Source of the DNA: Atherinomorus stipes
Taxonomy: Eukaryota; Chordata; Actinopteri; Atheriniformes; Atherinidae
DNA length: 64,000 nucleotides
Direction: 5' to 3'
Assembly (NCBI GenBank): GCA_023101725.1
Contig: JALJCO010003008.1
Location: 979,215 to 1,043,214, forward strand
Made by a program: the position numbers and the translations under genes. Position 1 is the stretch's first letter; each line of letters begins with the position of its first letter. The notes beneath the pieces are model-generated. The model saw nothing but the letters and a program-made list of their open reading frames with translations. It had not been told where the DNA came from and searched no databases. This document shows positions 34,127-44,866 of the stretch, piece after piece.

Positions 34127-35505
34127 ATGTCTACAGATTTATCGTGAGGAAAGAAGAGGTTCCTCCTGAGCAGGATGACAAGACCTCCAGACTGGGCCAG
34201 AAGGACACACAATGTCCACCGATTAAAGATGAACATGAGCACCTTCAAGCTTTGCAGAAAGTTGAATTCTCAGAATTTGGTCCTGTTTCTGTGAAAAGTG
34301 AAGAAGATGAAGAGAAAAGTCAGTCCTCACTGTTTCATTACAGCCAGAATGTGGTAGCAGAGGGCTGCATAACATCAGATACAACTCCAGTTTCTTCAGA
34401 AGCTGAGGCAAAAACAAAATATGATCAGAGTAACTCCAGGAATCCTCAGTCAGGTTCAAACTTCCTGAAAAATAGACGCGGTGATTGGAGTGCCAGACCG
34501 TTCTGCTGCTCGACATGTGGAAAAAGATTCAGCCAGAACTCAAATCTGAAGACACACATGAGAATCCACACAGGAGAAAAGCCGTTCAGCTGCTCGTTTT
34601 GCAACAAAAGATTTGTACAGAAGGTGCATCTGAGGCATCACATGGCACGTCACACAGGAGAGAAACTCTTCGGATGCAGCACTTGTGACCAGAGATTTAA
34701 TTGGCTCTATCAGCTCAAAAACCACCAGTGTGTCAACAGAGCAGCAGCTGAACAGATGGAAAGAGCAGAACCAGCTGAGCCATTTGGGTATATAGACACG
34801 GGTACTGGAGAAGAGGCTTCACATCATCCTGTGGCTCAGACCAACATCCTTGTAAATGATATGGAATTAATTAATGACAAGAAGTCATTTAGTTGCCCTG
34901 ACTGCAGCAAAACATTCACCCAGAAGGCACACCTGTGGGAACACCTGCGATGTCATTCAAGAGAAAAATCATTCAGCTGCTCACTTTGCGACCGTAGCTT
35001 TCCCTGGAGAAAACTGCTGCAGAGACACATGACAACTCATCAAAAAGAGAAAAGACTGAGCTGCAGTGTTTGTCAAAAAATCTTTAATTGGCCTTATCAG
35101 CTCAGAGTCCATCAGTGTGCTGGCGGAGAGTCCTCGCAGCCGCATCACAACCAAATGCAACCTCAGTCGGACCGCAGCTCTCTCCCACTCTCCGTCAGTC
35201 GTGAAGGGCTTCGAGCTAAGAAGCAGTTCCCCTGTTCTCAATGTGGAAAAGTGTTCAGCCTCAAGGACACGCTGTTGCGGCACCTCAGATGTCACACAGG
35301 AGAGAAGCCGTTCAGCTGCACAGTTTGTGGAAAGCAGTTCAGAGAACGGGGAAACGTGGGACAACACATGGTCATTCACACGGGGGAGAAACGCTTTAGC
35401 TGTAGCATGTGTGATCAAAGCTTCTATTGGCGTAAGCAGCTCAAGAAGCACAGGTGTGACGGAGAGAGCGGCAGCAATGATCTCCATGTCCCAGAGGTTC
35501 ATTGA
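34127..35505 (+). CDS. C2H2 zinc-finger protein 1, exon 2 (linker and nine fingers)
   Basis: After the acceptor cttacctccag, exon 2 joins in phase 1 to give a 514-residue protein. It opens with DVYRFIVRKEEVPPEQ, the counterpart of DVQQL..KEE..PEQQ in its neighbours. An acidic linker with PPIKDEHE and SVKSEEDEEKSQSS follows. Nine fingers fall in three triads (about residues 180-265, 306-386 and 422-500). In each triad the third finger is C2HC with the tight spacing H-x-C (KNHQC, RVHQC, KKHRC) instead of a second His. It is presumably a nuclear DNA-binding regulator; its target is unknown. PolyA signals follow at 35783 and 35938. Confidence 0.92.
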
Positions 35506-35588
35506 CACGTGACTTTCCACTGGATGTTGGAAGACGTCTGTTGGGTTTGATTCCTCAAACTCAGTTGGGACACCATCTTCTCTGGCAC

Positions 35589-35643
35589 AATTGGACCAAC
35601 ATGCATCATGTGACCTGGTCGAGTGATGCATGTTGGTCCAATT
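35589..35643 (+). repeat. perfect 20-bp stem hairpin in the 3'UTR of zinc-finger gene 1
   Basis: aattggaccaacatgcatca (35589-35608) is repeated exactly as its reverse complement at 35624-35643, with a 15-base loop. It lies between the stop codon and the first polyA signal, so it should be in the mRNA. Confidence 0.85.
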
Positions 35644-35711
35644 TGGAAAAGCATGGGTCATGTGAGGCTGTGGTGTATGAATCCCAGTGCTATTTCCTGT
35701 TCACCAAACAA

Positions 35712-35741
35712 CTGAGGAAGGTGTTTGGATGAACACCGAAA
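35712..35741 (+). other. ctgagga-hairpin-gaaa motif, dispersed-repeat signature
   Basis: ctgagga is followed by one A, a perfect 6-bp stem (ggtgtt/aacacc) with a tggatg loop, and then gaaa. I know this arrangement (ctgaagaag, hairpin with tggatg, cgaaac) as a common motif of dispersed fish retroelements. It also resembles the core of a hammerhead ribozyme, apart from the extra A and imperfect flanking stems. Confidence 0.4.
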
Positions 35742-35944
35742 CCTCTTGTTTTTTGTTTTTTTTTTTAGAGTCCCGTGTTTTAAATAAAATCTTTTTGGGA
35801 AAATATGACTCTCTTATTGATCTCAAACTCTGCAAATGTACATAAGCTTGAGCTGCTTTCAAATTAATCCAGTGGACAGACACACAGGAATGTGTAAAAG
35901 ATACATCGGTCCACAGCACAAAATGTGGTAGTCTGAAAATAAAG

Positions 35945-36719
35945 GCTCAAAAATTGTTACATTTCTGCATCTGTCTTAGTTATCACGTTTGTATAATGTA
36001 TCCCTTGAAGCGTACAGAAAATGTTAAAGCATGCCACGATTATGATATGCTCATATGTTTATGAGCAGGCTGGAGAGCTGTCATATTGGAGCTCAGTGTC
36101 ATCTGGCTTTGGGGATTTTATTTTGTTGTACAGTTAGCTGCAGTTGGAGTTGAGCATCACAAAATACATTCCATAATTACATGACTAGTGGTTGGAATAA
36201 AAACTTGTATCTGGGCTTAAAAATTGACTGATATCTTACAGGCTGGCATCAAGTTGCCTTAAAACTAAAACAAAAAATGATCTATTCAACCATCTCACAA
36301 TTACTGTGCTTTTTATTGTGCAATTGCTATATTTTGGACATCTCTGTGTTCTTGTGGGACTGCTGAATAATTCGCTTGGCTGCTATTCCAACACAGCATC
36401 CCTAACAAACCACCGGAGTCACTGCAGCTGAGACGTTTGCTTCCATGTACTGCCAGTACATTGTCTGGGTGTGGAGGACTCAAATGTGTTTAAAGTACAG
36501 TTCATGTTTTTCCAACATAAAACTTATGAGCCCTACTTGCAGTCTTTTTAATCTTTCTTTTTATAGCTATACAAGACAGCAGTCCCTATCCCTGCAGTCA
36601 AGTAAAGGAAGAAGCAAGTTTATGAACCAGGATGCATTACATATGGCACACAAAGAAATGGTTAAATTTCACATAAGTGAAAAAGGACATATTGCTGTTT
36701 ATATATATATATATATATA
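35945..36719. other. intergenic DNA, nothing recognised
   Basis: It contains a (TA)n run at about 36700-36719 and no supported gene. Confidence 0.4.
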
Positions 36720-36955
36720 CTGTTTAGATCCCCGAGGGGAAATTAGGGCTCTGCATTTTACCCATCTCTCTACAGTAGTACCAGAGAGCAGTGGGCTGCT
36801 ACTTAAAGTGCCCAGGGAGCAGTTGGTGGGGGTTAAGGACGTTGCTCAGAGGTCCACAGTGGTTCGCCTGAGTGTCGTGTCGGGGACTCAAACTCAGGTC
36901 CTCCGCGCCAATGCCTGTGACATTACCACTGGGCTACCCAATCCCCCCAATATAA
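36720..36955. mobile_element. dispersed retroelement-type repeat fragment
   Basis: The segment from gatccccgaggggaaattag to gggctacccaatcccccc has the familiar fish-repeat wording: 'gggctctgcatttt.acccat', 'gagcagtgggctgct', 'gcccagggagcagttgg' and a Cys/Gly-rich 'gggactcaaactcaggtcctc' end. It is probably the 3' part of a non-LTR element or a derived SINE. The overlapping 218-codon ORF is not a gene. Confidence 0.55.
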
Positions 36956-37228
36956 TCTATACAACCAATGTAAAAACTAAGCAAGGGATGAGCACAAAAA
37001 AAATTACATTTCAATCCTGTTTAAAACATAAAAACCAAAGTCAAGCAATGAAAACAAAAAAGAAAATGTTATTGAAGGTTTTAACAAAAACAGCATTATA
37101 GTGTTATTAACTTTTTGCATGCTGTTGGGGAAATAAGTAAAATATGGTCACATGAACCATAAAACAAGTACAAAGACAGGAGAACTATGGCTTCCTAGAT
37201 TGTTGTAGTCTTGAAATTCTGGTAATCC

Positions 37229-37400
37229 ATCCTTTTTTCTTTTTTTTTGCTACTTAATCAGGGTAGGGTCACGGGAGTAGCTGCCTAAGCAGGGCAGCCC
37301 AGACTTTCCCCTCCCGGCCACCTTTGCCAGCTAGTCCGGAGAGATCCCGCGGCGTTGCAGTTGTGTGCCCAGGCCAGGCGAGACACAAAAGTCACCCTCT
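37229..37400. mobile_element. retroelement 3'-end fragment ('atccatcctttttt..aatcagggtagggtc')
   Basis: The segment matches in layout the widespread fish repeat that starts 'atccatccattttctt', runs through 'gggtcgcgggagcagc.gcctaagcagg' and 'agcccagac', and ends in 'gatcccg.ggcgtt'. Family assignment is from memory and needs a repeat search. Confidence 0.5.
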
Positions 37401-37689
37401 ACATGTTGTTACTAAAAAAGACATTTTTGCCTGCTATTCAACAGTACTGTTTCCCTTGATAACTGCTGCAAAGCACACTACAGGTTATATTTAAGCTTTG
37501 TCTTAGTGTCCAGTTGTCGCTGCAGTAGTTTTAAAGCTAAAGAGATCTAATTTAGTTAAGCAATCATTTTCAAAATCTCTGTAATTGTCAAGAAAACAAG
37601 CTTCATTTTCTCAAGAGAGTGGGTCAGTTTATGCTGTTACAAGCCAATAAAAGGCTGCTCTGTTACCTCTAGAAAAGTTACCCTGCTGC

Positions 37690-37838
37690 AACACACCTTG
37701 TGACATGTGCAGAGCTTGACATCAAGCACTGCACAAGTTTGCTAATTGCCCACTGATTGGAGTCAGGTGTGTTGCAGCAGGGGAGCTCCTAATACCTGCA
37801 GGATACCAGCCCTCGAGGACCGGAAATGGTGATCCCTG
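37690..37838. mobile_element. right part of a hAT-like miniature element
   Basis: ctgcaacacaccttg at the left and tgttgcagcaggggagctcc at the right belong to the family also seen at 49.5 kb. The terminus accggaaatggtgatccctg is the right end. The left terminus is not recognisable. Confidence 0.6.
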
Positions 37839-37867
37839 CTTTAAAGTAATCAGAGCAACTTAAAACA

Positions 37868-38400
37868 GAATGCCTTTTCACACACATGCACTGTAACAAC
37901 TTCCCATTCTTCATTGGTGGAGATATAACAGCTTCAACTCTACTGGGAAGGCTATCGACAAACTTTAAGAGTTTATGAGCAATTTTGTCTATTCTTTAAC
38001 ATTGTAACATCAGGGACCTATATTCTGATGTTGGACAAGAATTCCTGTCTTGGAGTCTCCACTTTATTTCAGCCCAGAGGTTTTCTATCTGGTCTGAGGT
38101 CAGGACTCATCCACATGTATGGACCTTGCAACACCTAAATTCATTGACTTGGAGTGGTGCCCCGATGCTTTTGGCAAAAGAGTGTCTTCTGAATTTTTTA
38201 AAATATATCTCTTTACAGAATTTGCATTTATAGATAGCATTGATATGTTGCCTCTGACATAAATGTTGCTGCAAAGATCCAACTTCGCAAACCTTTGCAG
38301 TGCTTTGTTTCAAAGTTGGATCCAGAAAAAACACATGATGAGGATTTACATGTGCTTTGCTGTCACATGACCAAGACACCTATCAGTCATTGACTTGACC
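37868..38400. mobile_element. degenerate DNA-transposon-like dispersed repeat
   Basis: Phrases such as 'cttcaactctactgggaaggct', 'ctgatgttggacaagaa' and 'ctgaggtcaggactc' are those of an old, very common non-coding fish repeat. The copy is heavily mutated, and ORFs on the - strand here are remnants or chance. Confidence 0.45.
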
Positions 38401-38640
38401 ATACGCTCCTCTGTATAGAAAGGTATTTTACATTAAAATATGATTTGCTGCCTCTGTTTGAGTAAGTAATATATCTCATTTTTAAAATTTGACATAACTA
38501 ATATACAACTTTATAAAAGATTGTCTTAGACTTCGCTAGAACCTAGAAATGAAATGGAAACTAATTTATAAAAATGTACAATATTGTCACTGTAATAATT
38601 GTTATAATGCTCCAAAATATTCTTAACCGATTGACATACG

Positions 38641-39115
38641 TCCAACATTATGCCCAACCGCTCCACCATCGATCACATCTCTGCCCTCAGGCTCATAATA
38701 GAAAAGGTCTGGGAGTTCAGGAAGGACCGGCACCTCTTCATTGCCTTTATTGACCTTAAGGCGGCCTTTGATACTGTGGACCATGGGACCCTTGGGAACA
38801 TCCTGAAGTCCCTTGGCGTCCCGGCCAAAATCATCACACTCTTTTGGCAGCTGTACCAGGGTGCTGAGAGTTGTGTGCGTGTGAATGGTCATGACTCCGA
38901 GTGGTTCCCCATAAATAGCGGGGTAAGGCAGGGCTGTGTTGCCGCTCCAGAACTTTTTAATTGTGTTATCGACCACCTGATGTCAAGAGTCTGTGAGCGG
39001 ATCCCTGGGGTGCCCCTCGGTAAGTACATCCTCAAGGATCTCAAAATACACTGATGACACCACCCTGTTCAGTGAGACTCCTGACCAGCTTCATGTAGCT
39101 CTCTGCGTGTAGACG
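38641..39115 (+). pseudogene. non-LTR retrotransposon reverse transcriptase fragment
   Basis: The frame from about 38650 reads RT block residues in order: NRSTIDHISALR, then FIDLKAAFDTV, GVPAKII, VRVNGHDSEWFPINSGVRQGC and APELFNCVIDHLM. The frame breaks near 39040. In another frame the catalytic box follows as KYTDDTTLF, with T replacing the usual A of YADD. There is no upstream endonuclease, no 3' end and no full-length ORF, so it is a dead fragment of a LINE. The clade is not resolved. Confidence 0.9.
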
Positions 39116-40231
39116 AGCCGGTTAATTAAAACACCTGTTCTAGATGTACAGGCAGATCCATAAAAAGGACAGGGTTTTTACTTTCTGGCAACTGGATTTT
39201 ACACCTCTGACACAGGTAGGTCTTTGCTCGTATGGGGCATTGAAATTCACACTTTCATCTAATTGCTCTCAGCCTGGGAGTATTTCCAACTTGTTTTACG
39301 CTCGCTTCAATATTTTTTCAACACAGGTATCCCAAGCATCAGACTTTTCTAAAAATAAAATTGAAGCAATGAAACAAAATATCCCTGTGTTACAATAACA
39401 TTTATTTCCAACAATTAATAATATAGATATATAGAGAAGAGGACACTTAAACAGTTTTAGTTCTTTCAGTCAGATCAGACACTGTAGAAAAAAATCAGCT
39501 GATGTAGAAAATGATTTTGTTTCATGTTGGGGCAACAGCAACGGCAAATTTAGTTTAAGCCTCATTTATGCTCCCTTTATGTACGTATATAGACATGTCG
39601 ATGTCAAATGCCAAGCATCACTGGACACACTCCCATGTGTACTTTAAATTGTCATGGTTGGTAGGCAACATAACAAGAGGGCAGTGCAGAGTTCACTTCT
39701 AAGTTACATTATTTTCAGACAACTGCAAATATGGCAACATCGAAGATCGTGATATTGTACACTCACAGACAGGAAAACAAAAAGGTTTATAAATACACAG
39801 TGTCTTCTTTGTTCCATGTGCTGGTTATATGTGAGCAATATTGCACAACACTGCCCCCAGTTTACCATAGTACTGTTCAGTTTCTGTCTAGGTACGCATC
39901 AGCAAATGATCTAAAAATGGGCCAGTGTCCATGTAAAGGATGCAGAAGATGGACAAAAATCTCCATCCGTGTGCATAATAGAGCATAAATGAGGCTTTAC
40001 CCTAATGTGCTAATATGCTAAGTCCATGGCAAGACCATGGCTAAGTAAAATGTTTGCTGCAGCCATTGAAGCTATATAGTTTTGCTCCAGTGTAGCATGT
40101 AATAACGTACTTTTTGTTTTTAAAGGCCATCTTACAGAGCAGCTAAATGATCCCTTACCTTTGTGGGTTATGTTTTATACCATCTTTCCTTTCAAAAACC
40201 ACCTTACACATGGCGCATCTACAGTTCAGAT
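39116..40231. other. intergenic DNA, nothing recognised
   Basis: Two short ORFs without recognisable features; no supported element. Confidence 0.4.
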
Positions 40232-40302
40232 GTACACTACCAGTCAGACTTTTCCAATGGATTAAATGGGCAAATGTGTCCAAATTTTTGACTGGTACTG
40301 CA
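40232..40302. mobile_element. small decayed hairpin element ('tacagtaccagtcaaaag' type)
   Basis: tacactaccagtcagactttt at the left and caaatttttgactggtactgca at the right are imperfect inverted repeats. The same terminal sequence is nested in the element at 59.7 kb. It looks like a Tc1/mariner-type terminal pair with no interior. Confidence 0.55.
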
Positions 40303-40648
40303 TTTCACAGCAGATCTTTTTAATTCAACTCCCAACACATTATATCAGTTTATTATTATGTACAATAAACTTTAGAAGATCAACATATTAAATGGTAGGA
40401 TATCTGTAGTATATGAACAAACGTCAATTCATGAAACCTCACCTCCTGCTTCAATATCTCTTTTTATCGTTGTTTTTCTCAATCTGAAAAATGAAACCAG
40501 CTGCTTACCCAGAAAAGATGCTGGGATCAGAGATGCGGCAGCTTTTTCTTATCTCACATCAACCCCAGCCAGTGCAGCTGAAACTTTGTTCTCTTGTGCA
40601 GCATCTCACGAGTCTGACTAAATTACATTTTCTTCTAAAAGCAGACTT

Positions 40649-41646
40649 TCAAACAGTGCAACTAAAATGATCTTGTCCTTCATGACATCTCATATGAGAA
40701 GTCAAATATATGGTTTTACTGAAGCCTTGACCACAAACTGAACAGCTAAATGCCTTTTCTCCACTGTGGACTCTTGTGTGGTTGACAAAATCCTGTTTTC
40801 TTCTAAAAGCTGCCTCACAGAGGGTGCAACTAAAAGGTTTTTCTCCTGTGTGGATTCTTGTGTGTTCCACAAAAGCATTTTTCCATTTAAATGTTGCTTC
40901 ACAGAAGGAGCAGGTGTAAGGTTTTTCCCCTGTATGACTTCTCATATGACGGCTTAGACCGACGCTGTGTCTGTAGCTCTGACCACAGACTGAGCAGCTG
41001 AAAGGTTTCTCTCCCGTGTGGGTTCTCAAGTGTTGTACTAAAGTATATTTTCTTTTAAAAGTTGCGTTACAGACTGAGCAGCTGAAAGGTCGTTCTCCTG
41101 TGTGAATCCTTGTGTGTTCCACAAAAGCGTTTTTCCATGTGAAAGCTGCATTACAGACAGAGCAGCTGTATGGTTTTTCTCCAGTGTGGATTCTTTTGTG
41201 TCCAAGCAAACGTCCCCTGCGGCTGAATGTTTTACCACAGTCACTGCAGATGTGTGATTTCTTACCAGTGTTACAGCTTACATCATCAGAGTTTAAACCA
41301 GGTTGAAGAGCACCACTTTCTCCACAGCCTCCATCACTGACATCCGTCTCTGAGGACTCCAACGCCTTGTTTTGAGGACCTGATTCTAGACATTGATCTG
41401 GATCTGGGTCTTCCACAGAGCTGCTGATCTCCTCCGTCTGGTGATGATAAAGCCGTGAGGACTGAGGTTCCTCTTCATCATCTTCACTCTTCACAGAGAC
41501 AGGAATGAATGTGAACTTGATGATATCAGCCTCCTCATCCTCTTGCTTTATGTGTTGGAGCTTTGACTCCTTCTGGCCCGCACTGGGACTCCAGTTCTGC
41601 TGCTCAGGAAGAGGCTCCTCTTTGATCACCGACAACTGCTGCACAT
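40649..41646 (-). CDS. C2H2 zinc-finger protein 2, exon 2 (linker and seven fingers, truncated)
   Basis: With exon 1 at 42148-42205 this gives a 351-residue protein. After the acceptor (ttcctacag on -), it reads DVQQLSVIKEEPLPEQQ, an acidic linker with HIKQEDEEAD and SVKSEDDEEEPQSS, a Ser/Asp-rich stretch (ESSETDVSDG), then seven intact C2H2 fingers with TGEKP-type linkers. It stops at TGA in FSCTV, in the position of the second cysteine of finger 8. The same frame continues past the stop as a recognisable but decayed finger. It is probably a nuclear DNA-binding protein. Fingers 5-7 have close counterparts in proteins 4 and 5, which marks common descent. Confidence 0.9.
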
Positions 41647-42147
41647 CTGTAGGAAACCAAAACATTGTGGAACGAGTTTACACTAACAAAGTAATCAGAG
41701 ATGCAACTTTATTCTGAGAAACAGTATTACAAACATTGAATTTCCCTCCTGGGATAAAGTATTTTTTCATTCTATTACCATATCCTAGTCCCCATTTCAA
41801 ACTTATGATGATGTTACCACCTTGTGCATTTTTCCAGAAAATTGTTTAACCTTATATCTAATACAACACCAATACAATTATATTATTTATCATTATCTAG
41901 TTATAATTTTCCCTTTTGAGTTACAGACATTTCATAACCCCAATAGGTTGTTTTACTGTCAACATCAACTCCAGACAAATCTACTAAAGTGCTTCCTTCA
42001 CATATGTATTTTATTTGTTTACTGTGACTGTATTAATACCAAATCACTTTTTTTTTACTTCAATAATTTATCAAATAAAAAATTCTGATAAGTAAAATTA
42101 CAAATAAAACCAGGGGAACGTATTTAAAAAAAAAAGAACATGGTTAC

Positions 42148-42205
42148 CTAAACTGGTGGCTGTTTCGTTTGCAGAACCCAGTCTCTGTTTCTGGACTTCA
42201 GACAT
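42148..42205 (-). CDS. C2H2 zinc-finger protein 2, exon 1 (short)
   Basis: ATG and 19 codons (MSEVQKQRLGSANETATSL) end in phase 1 at ttag|gtaacc, which fits exon 2 exactly. Compared with the 55-codon first exon of protein 1, the helical module is lost after the MS-E-V-Q start. The 5'UTR upstream is homologous to those of genes 3 and 4, which supports this ATG. Confidence 0.7.
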
Positions 42206-42315
42206 TTTTCACACAGTTGCCACGGCAGCATTTTCCCCTGACAGCCAGCTCTCCATCAAACTGCGGTCGCTCTGGTTTGCTGTGTTGCTCAGTTCCGTCC
42301 CCATCAGTCTCCCTC

Positions 42316-42533
42316 CAGCTAACATGCTAAGGTAAAAATCTGTAGCATTACTACAGAAACAAAATTAACAACATAAAACCCATCAAGATATGTCGATCCA
42401 CCGCAGAGGCTCAGAGGGCTCACTCAGTTTGGAGGTTTCTACACTAAAAGATAAAAGGGGGAAAAAGATCGTTCATGTAGCAGATGTTGCTACCAGGAAA
42501 CTACTTCCGATGGCTGGCAGGCGACACTTCCGG
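42316..42533 (-). promoter_or_regulatory. shared promoter block of zinc-finger gene 2
   Basis: On + the block reads cagctaacatgctaaggta, starting 111 bases upstream of the ATG and mirroring genes 3 and 4. Further upstream is cacttccgg (42525-42533), an ETS/GABP-type site (ccggaagtg on -). A second acttccg occurs at 42504. No TATA box is evident. Confidence 0.45.
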
Positions 42534-42894
42534 TTAAATGTTAAAATAAAAGCCTCCAAAACGGGGCGACTGCTTGCATGCAGAAAAAGAAAAAGAACTA
42601 CGATTATTTTCCTCGCAATGATTTTTTGGAAATCATTCTTGGAAAGTCCTATTATGCTTGTTTGCTTGGTTTCTCTTTTTCTTTTTAGCTTGTTTTTAAA
42701 TTGTTTTTATATTAATATTTGAACCACAATATAGTAAATAAAAAAACGTCATGGTTTTGATTAAATTCTTATTATTCTCTTTGTTGATTTAAACGCATTT
42801 CACTGACAGCAATTTTTCTTCTTCTTCTTTAATGGGAGGGTATGAACAAGGAAAGGTCTTCGTCCTGCAGAGCATTTTTATTATTATTATTATT

Positions 42895-42960
42895 TCACCT
42901 TTATATATACTGGTTGTCATTGACATCCAAGATCTCATTTGCAAGAAAGACCTGTTTTTC
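42895..42960. mobile_element. short dispersed retroelement-tail repeat
   Basis: 'tttcacctttatatatac..gatctcatttgcaagaaagacctg' matches the common fish tail repeat that reads 'tttatttaaccagg..gagatc..ttttcaagggagacctg'. Only the end is present. Confidence 0.4.
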
Positions 42961-44866
42961 AGTAAACATTTTAGCCTACTAATAATGAATAAGACAAAGT
43001 GACAACAGATTTTTTTTTTTTATTTCAAAGTACTTAAAGTAAAACTATTACACGTTGTCATTGAACTGTTGCTGTGTCCTTCTGTTTAAGCTGAGAGCTT
43101 CTAAGTCAGAGAAGCAATCTGAATGGGTCCCACAGTAAAAGATTTTTCACCAGCATTGACACCTATAATGCAGACAAGCCTCTCTCATCATTAACATTAT
43201 AATATGATGCAAGTATCTCCTTTTTTTCTCAAATGGTTTTGTTCACAGGGTGTTTTAAGAGAAAGTTTTTCTTCACAGAGGATGCATCTTTTTTGTCATT
43301 TGCAATAGAATAAATAGTATATTGATGTGTCTGCACAGACTGATAGGCCAGACGTCCCAGGGTACAATCACTCCAATAGATACTACAAGTTCGCACTCCC
43401 TTTCTGATATGATTGTATTTTTACAAACTGATTAATTGGAAAAGTTCTATGTGAGAAGAAAATTTCAAAAGATTAGAGAACAAGTGTTCTGCACAGATTT
43501 TTCTCTCTTTATTCTAACAAGGATCCAGCACAACAAACATAATGGAATCTAAGCTTGCATGCTAAGATACTGCAGTGACTTTCCCATCAAAACCTGGTGA
43601 CATGAATTCACAGTTATCTCTCAAGCATTTAGACAGATTTTCACTCAAATTTATTTTTAATCTGAATGAACTCATCCTTTCTGCTGTGAAGATGAATGTA
43701 AAATTTAAAAATACTTTATTACTCAAAAGGAAACTAGAATATGCTCATAAAAGCATTCTCAGAAAGGTATGAGAAGACACTCAGTTTTGGTTTGATACAC
43801 TGGGATTTCTTCTTCTCCGTAGACTTTGATAGAACACACTGAGATGAATGGATTATCTTGTAAATTTTCCTTTATTTTTTACTATTTACTATATTGTTCA
43901 GCAATACTGAAGACATGCAAACACTCCCACAGCATATTTTTGAATCACACCATTTAAAAAAATATAATTCATATTTTAGATTCTTCAAAGAGCCACTTTC
44001 ATCTTCACACCAGTCTTGAGGGAGTTCCTATGTGTACAGCAATTGTTTGCTGCATTTACACCGAATGTTAATCATGCTTATCTCTTGTGTAATTGCACAT
44101 TTGAACCATTAGTTATGCTATTAATGTTTAGTATACAGATCTTTACAATAATGTTTATAGTAAGAACTGCACAAGAAAATGGACAGACCATCATTACTTT
44201 CAAACACAAACATTTGTCAGCCTGTAAAATTGAATGAAGTCAGAATGGATCTTTAAGTGCAAATGCAAAGCATCCCATCAAAAATAATGATTAAACTGGT
44301 TAATATGAGGACCTTCAAGAACAGAAAGACAAAGATTTGCCTCTACTATAGAGGATAAGCTAATTGGAGGCACCGATATATGTTTGCATCGCAGGTTCCA
44401 AGTGGCTCAAACGGTTCACTGGCTTCAACAATCATCCAATCTGAATCTACCAGATCAAAACTAATATTGACAAATTGATCAGTTATGACATGCACCAGGA
44501 GGGTTTCTCTTTGTTTTTCAGAACTACATTTTTCCCCAATGTGTTGTTCTCTCTTTTTTTTGTAAAGACAAATTACCTATTTTTTAAGTAGCATTCTTGT
44601 CATTTGAAAAATTGCAAATATGAATAAACAGCAAGATTTATGACAATATAAATACATTATCTCCCACAGTATTTTTAATGATAAGTTTCCAAAATTAGTC
44701 AAAAGCTGAATCATGTTTTCATATCTGACACAAGGCCATACAGTATGTGGGTGTATCTAAGTGACTGGACTGTGCAGCTTGTTGCAGAATGATTAGGATT
44801 AATTATTTTAAGAAAAGAAGTTAGGAATCACTTTACCTTTGTTTTTAATAAGCACTAGCAGTAAAC
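42961..44866. other. intergenic DNA, nothing recognised
   Basis: AT-rich DNA with chance ORFs. It holds the presumed 3'UTR of zinc-finger gene 3 at its right end. Confidence 0.4.

Noticed and set aside
34981..35661. 226-codon ORF on - opposite zinc-finger gene 1
   Set aside because: A shadow of the conserved finger codons on +. The same kind of antisense ORF appears opposite every zinc-finger array here.
36445..37101. 218-codon ORF on +
   Set aside because: It spans a TA microsatellite and a dispersed retroelement-type repeat. The reading has no protein-like features.
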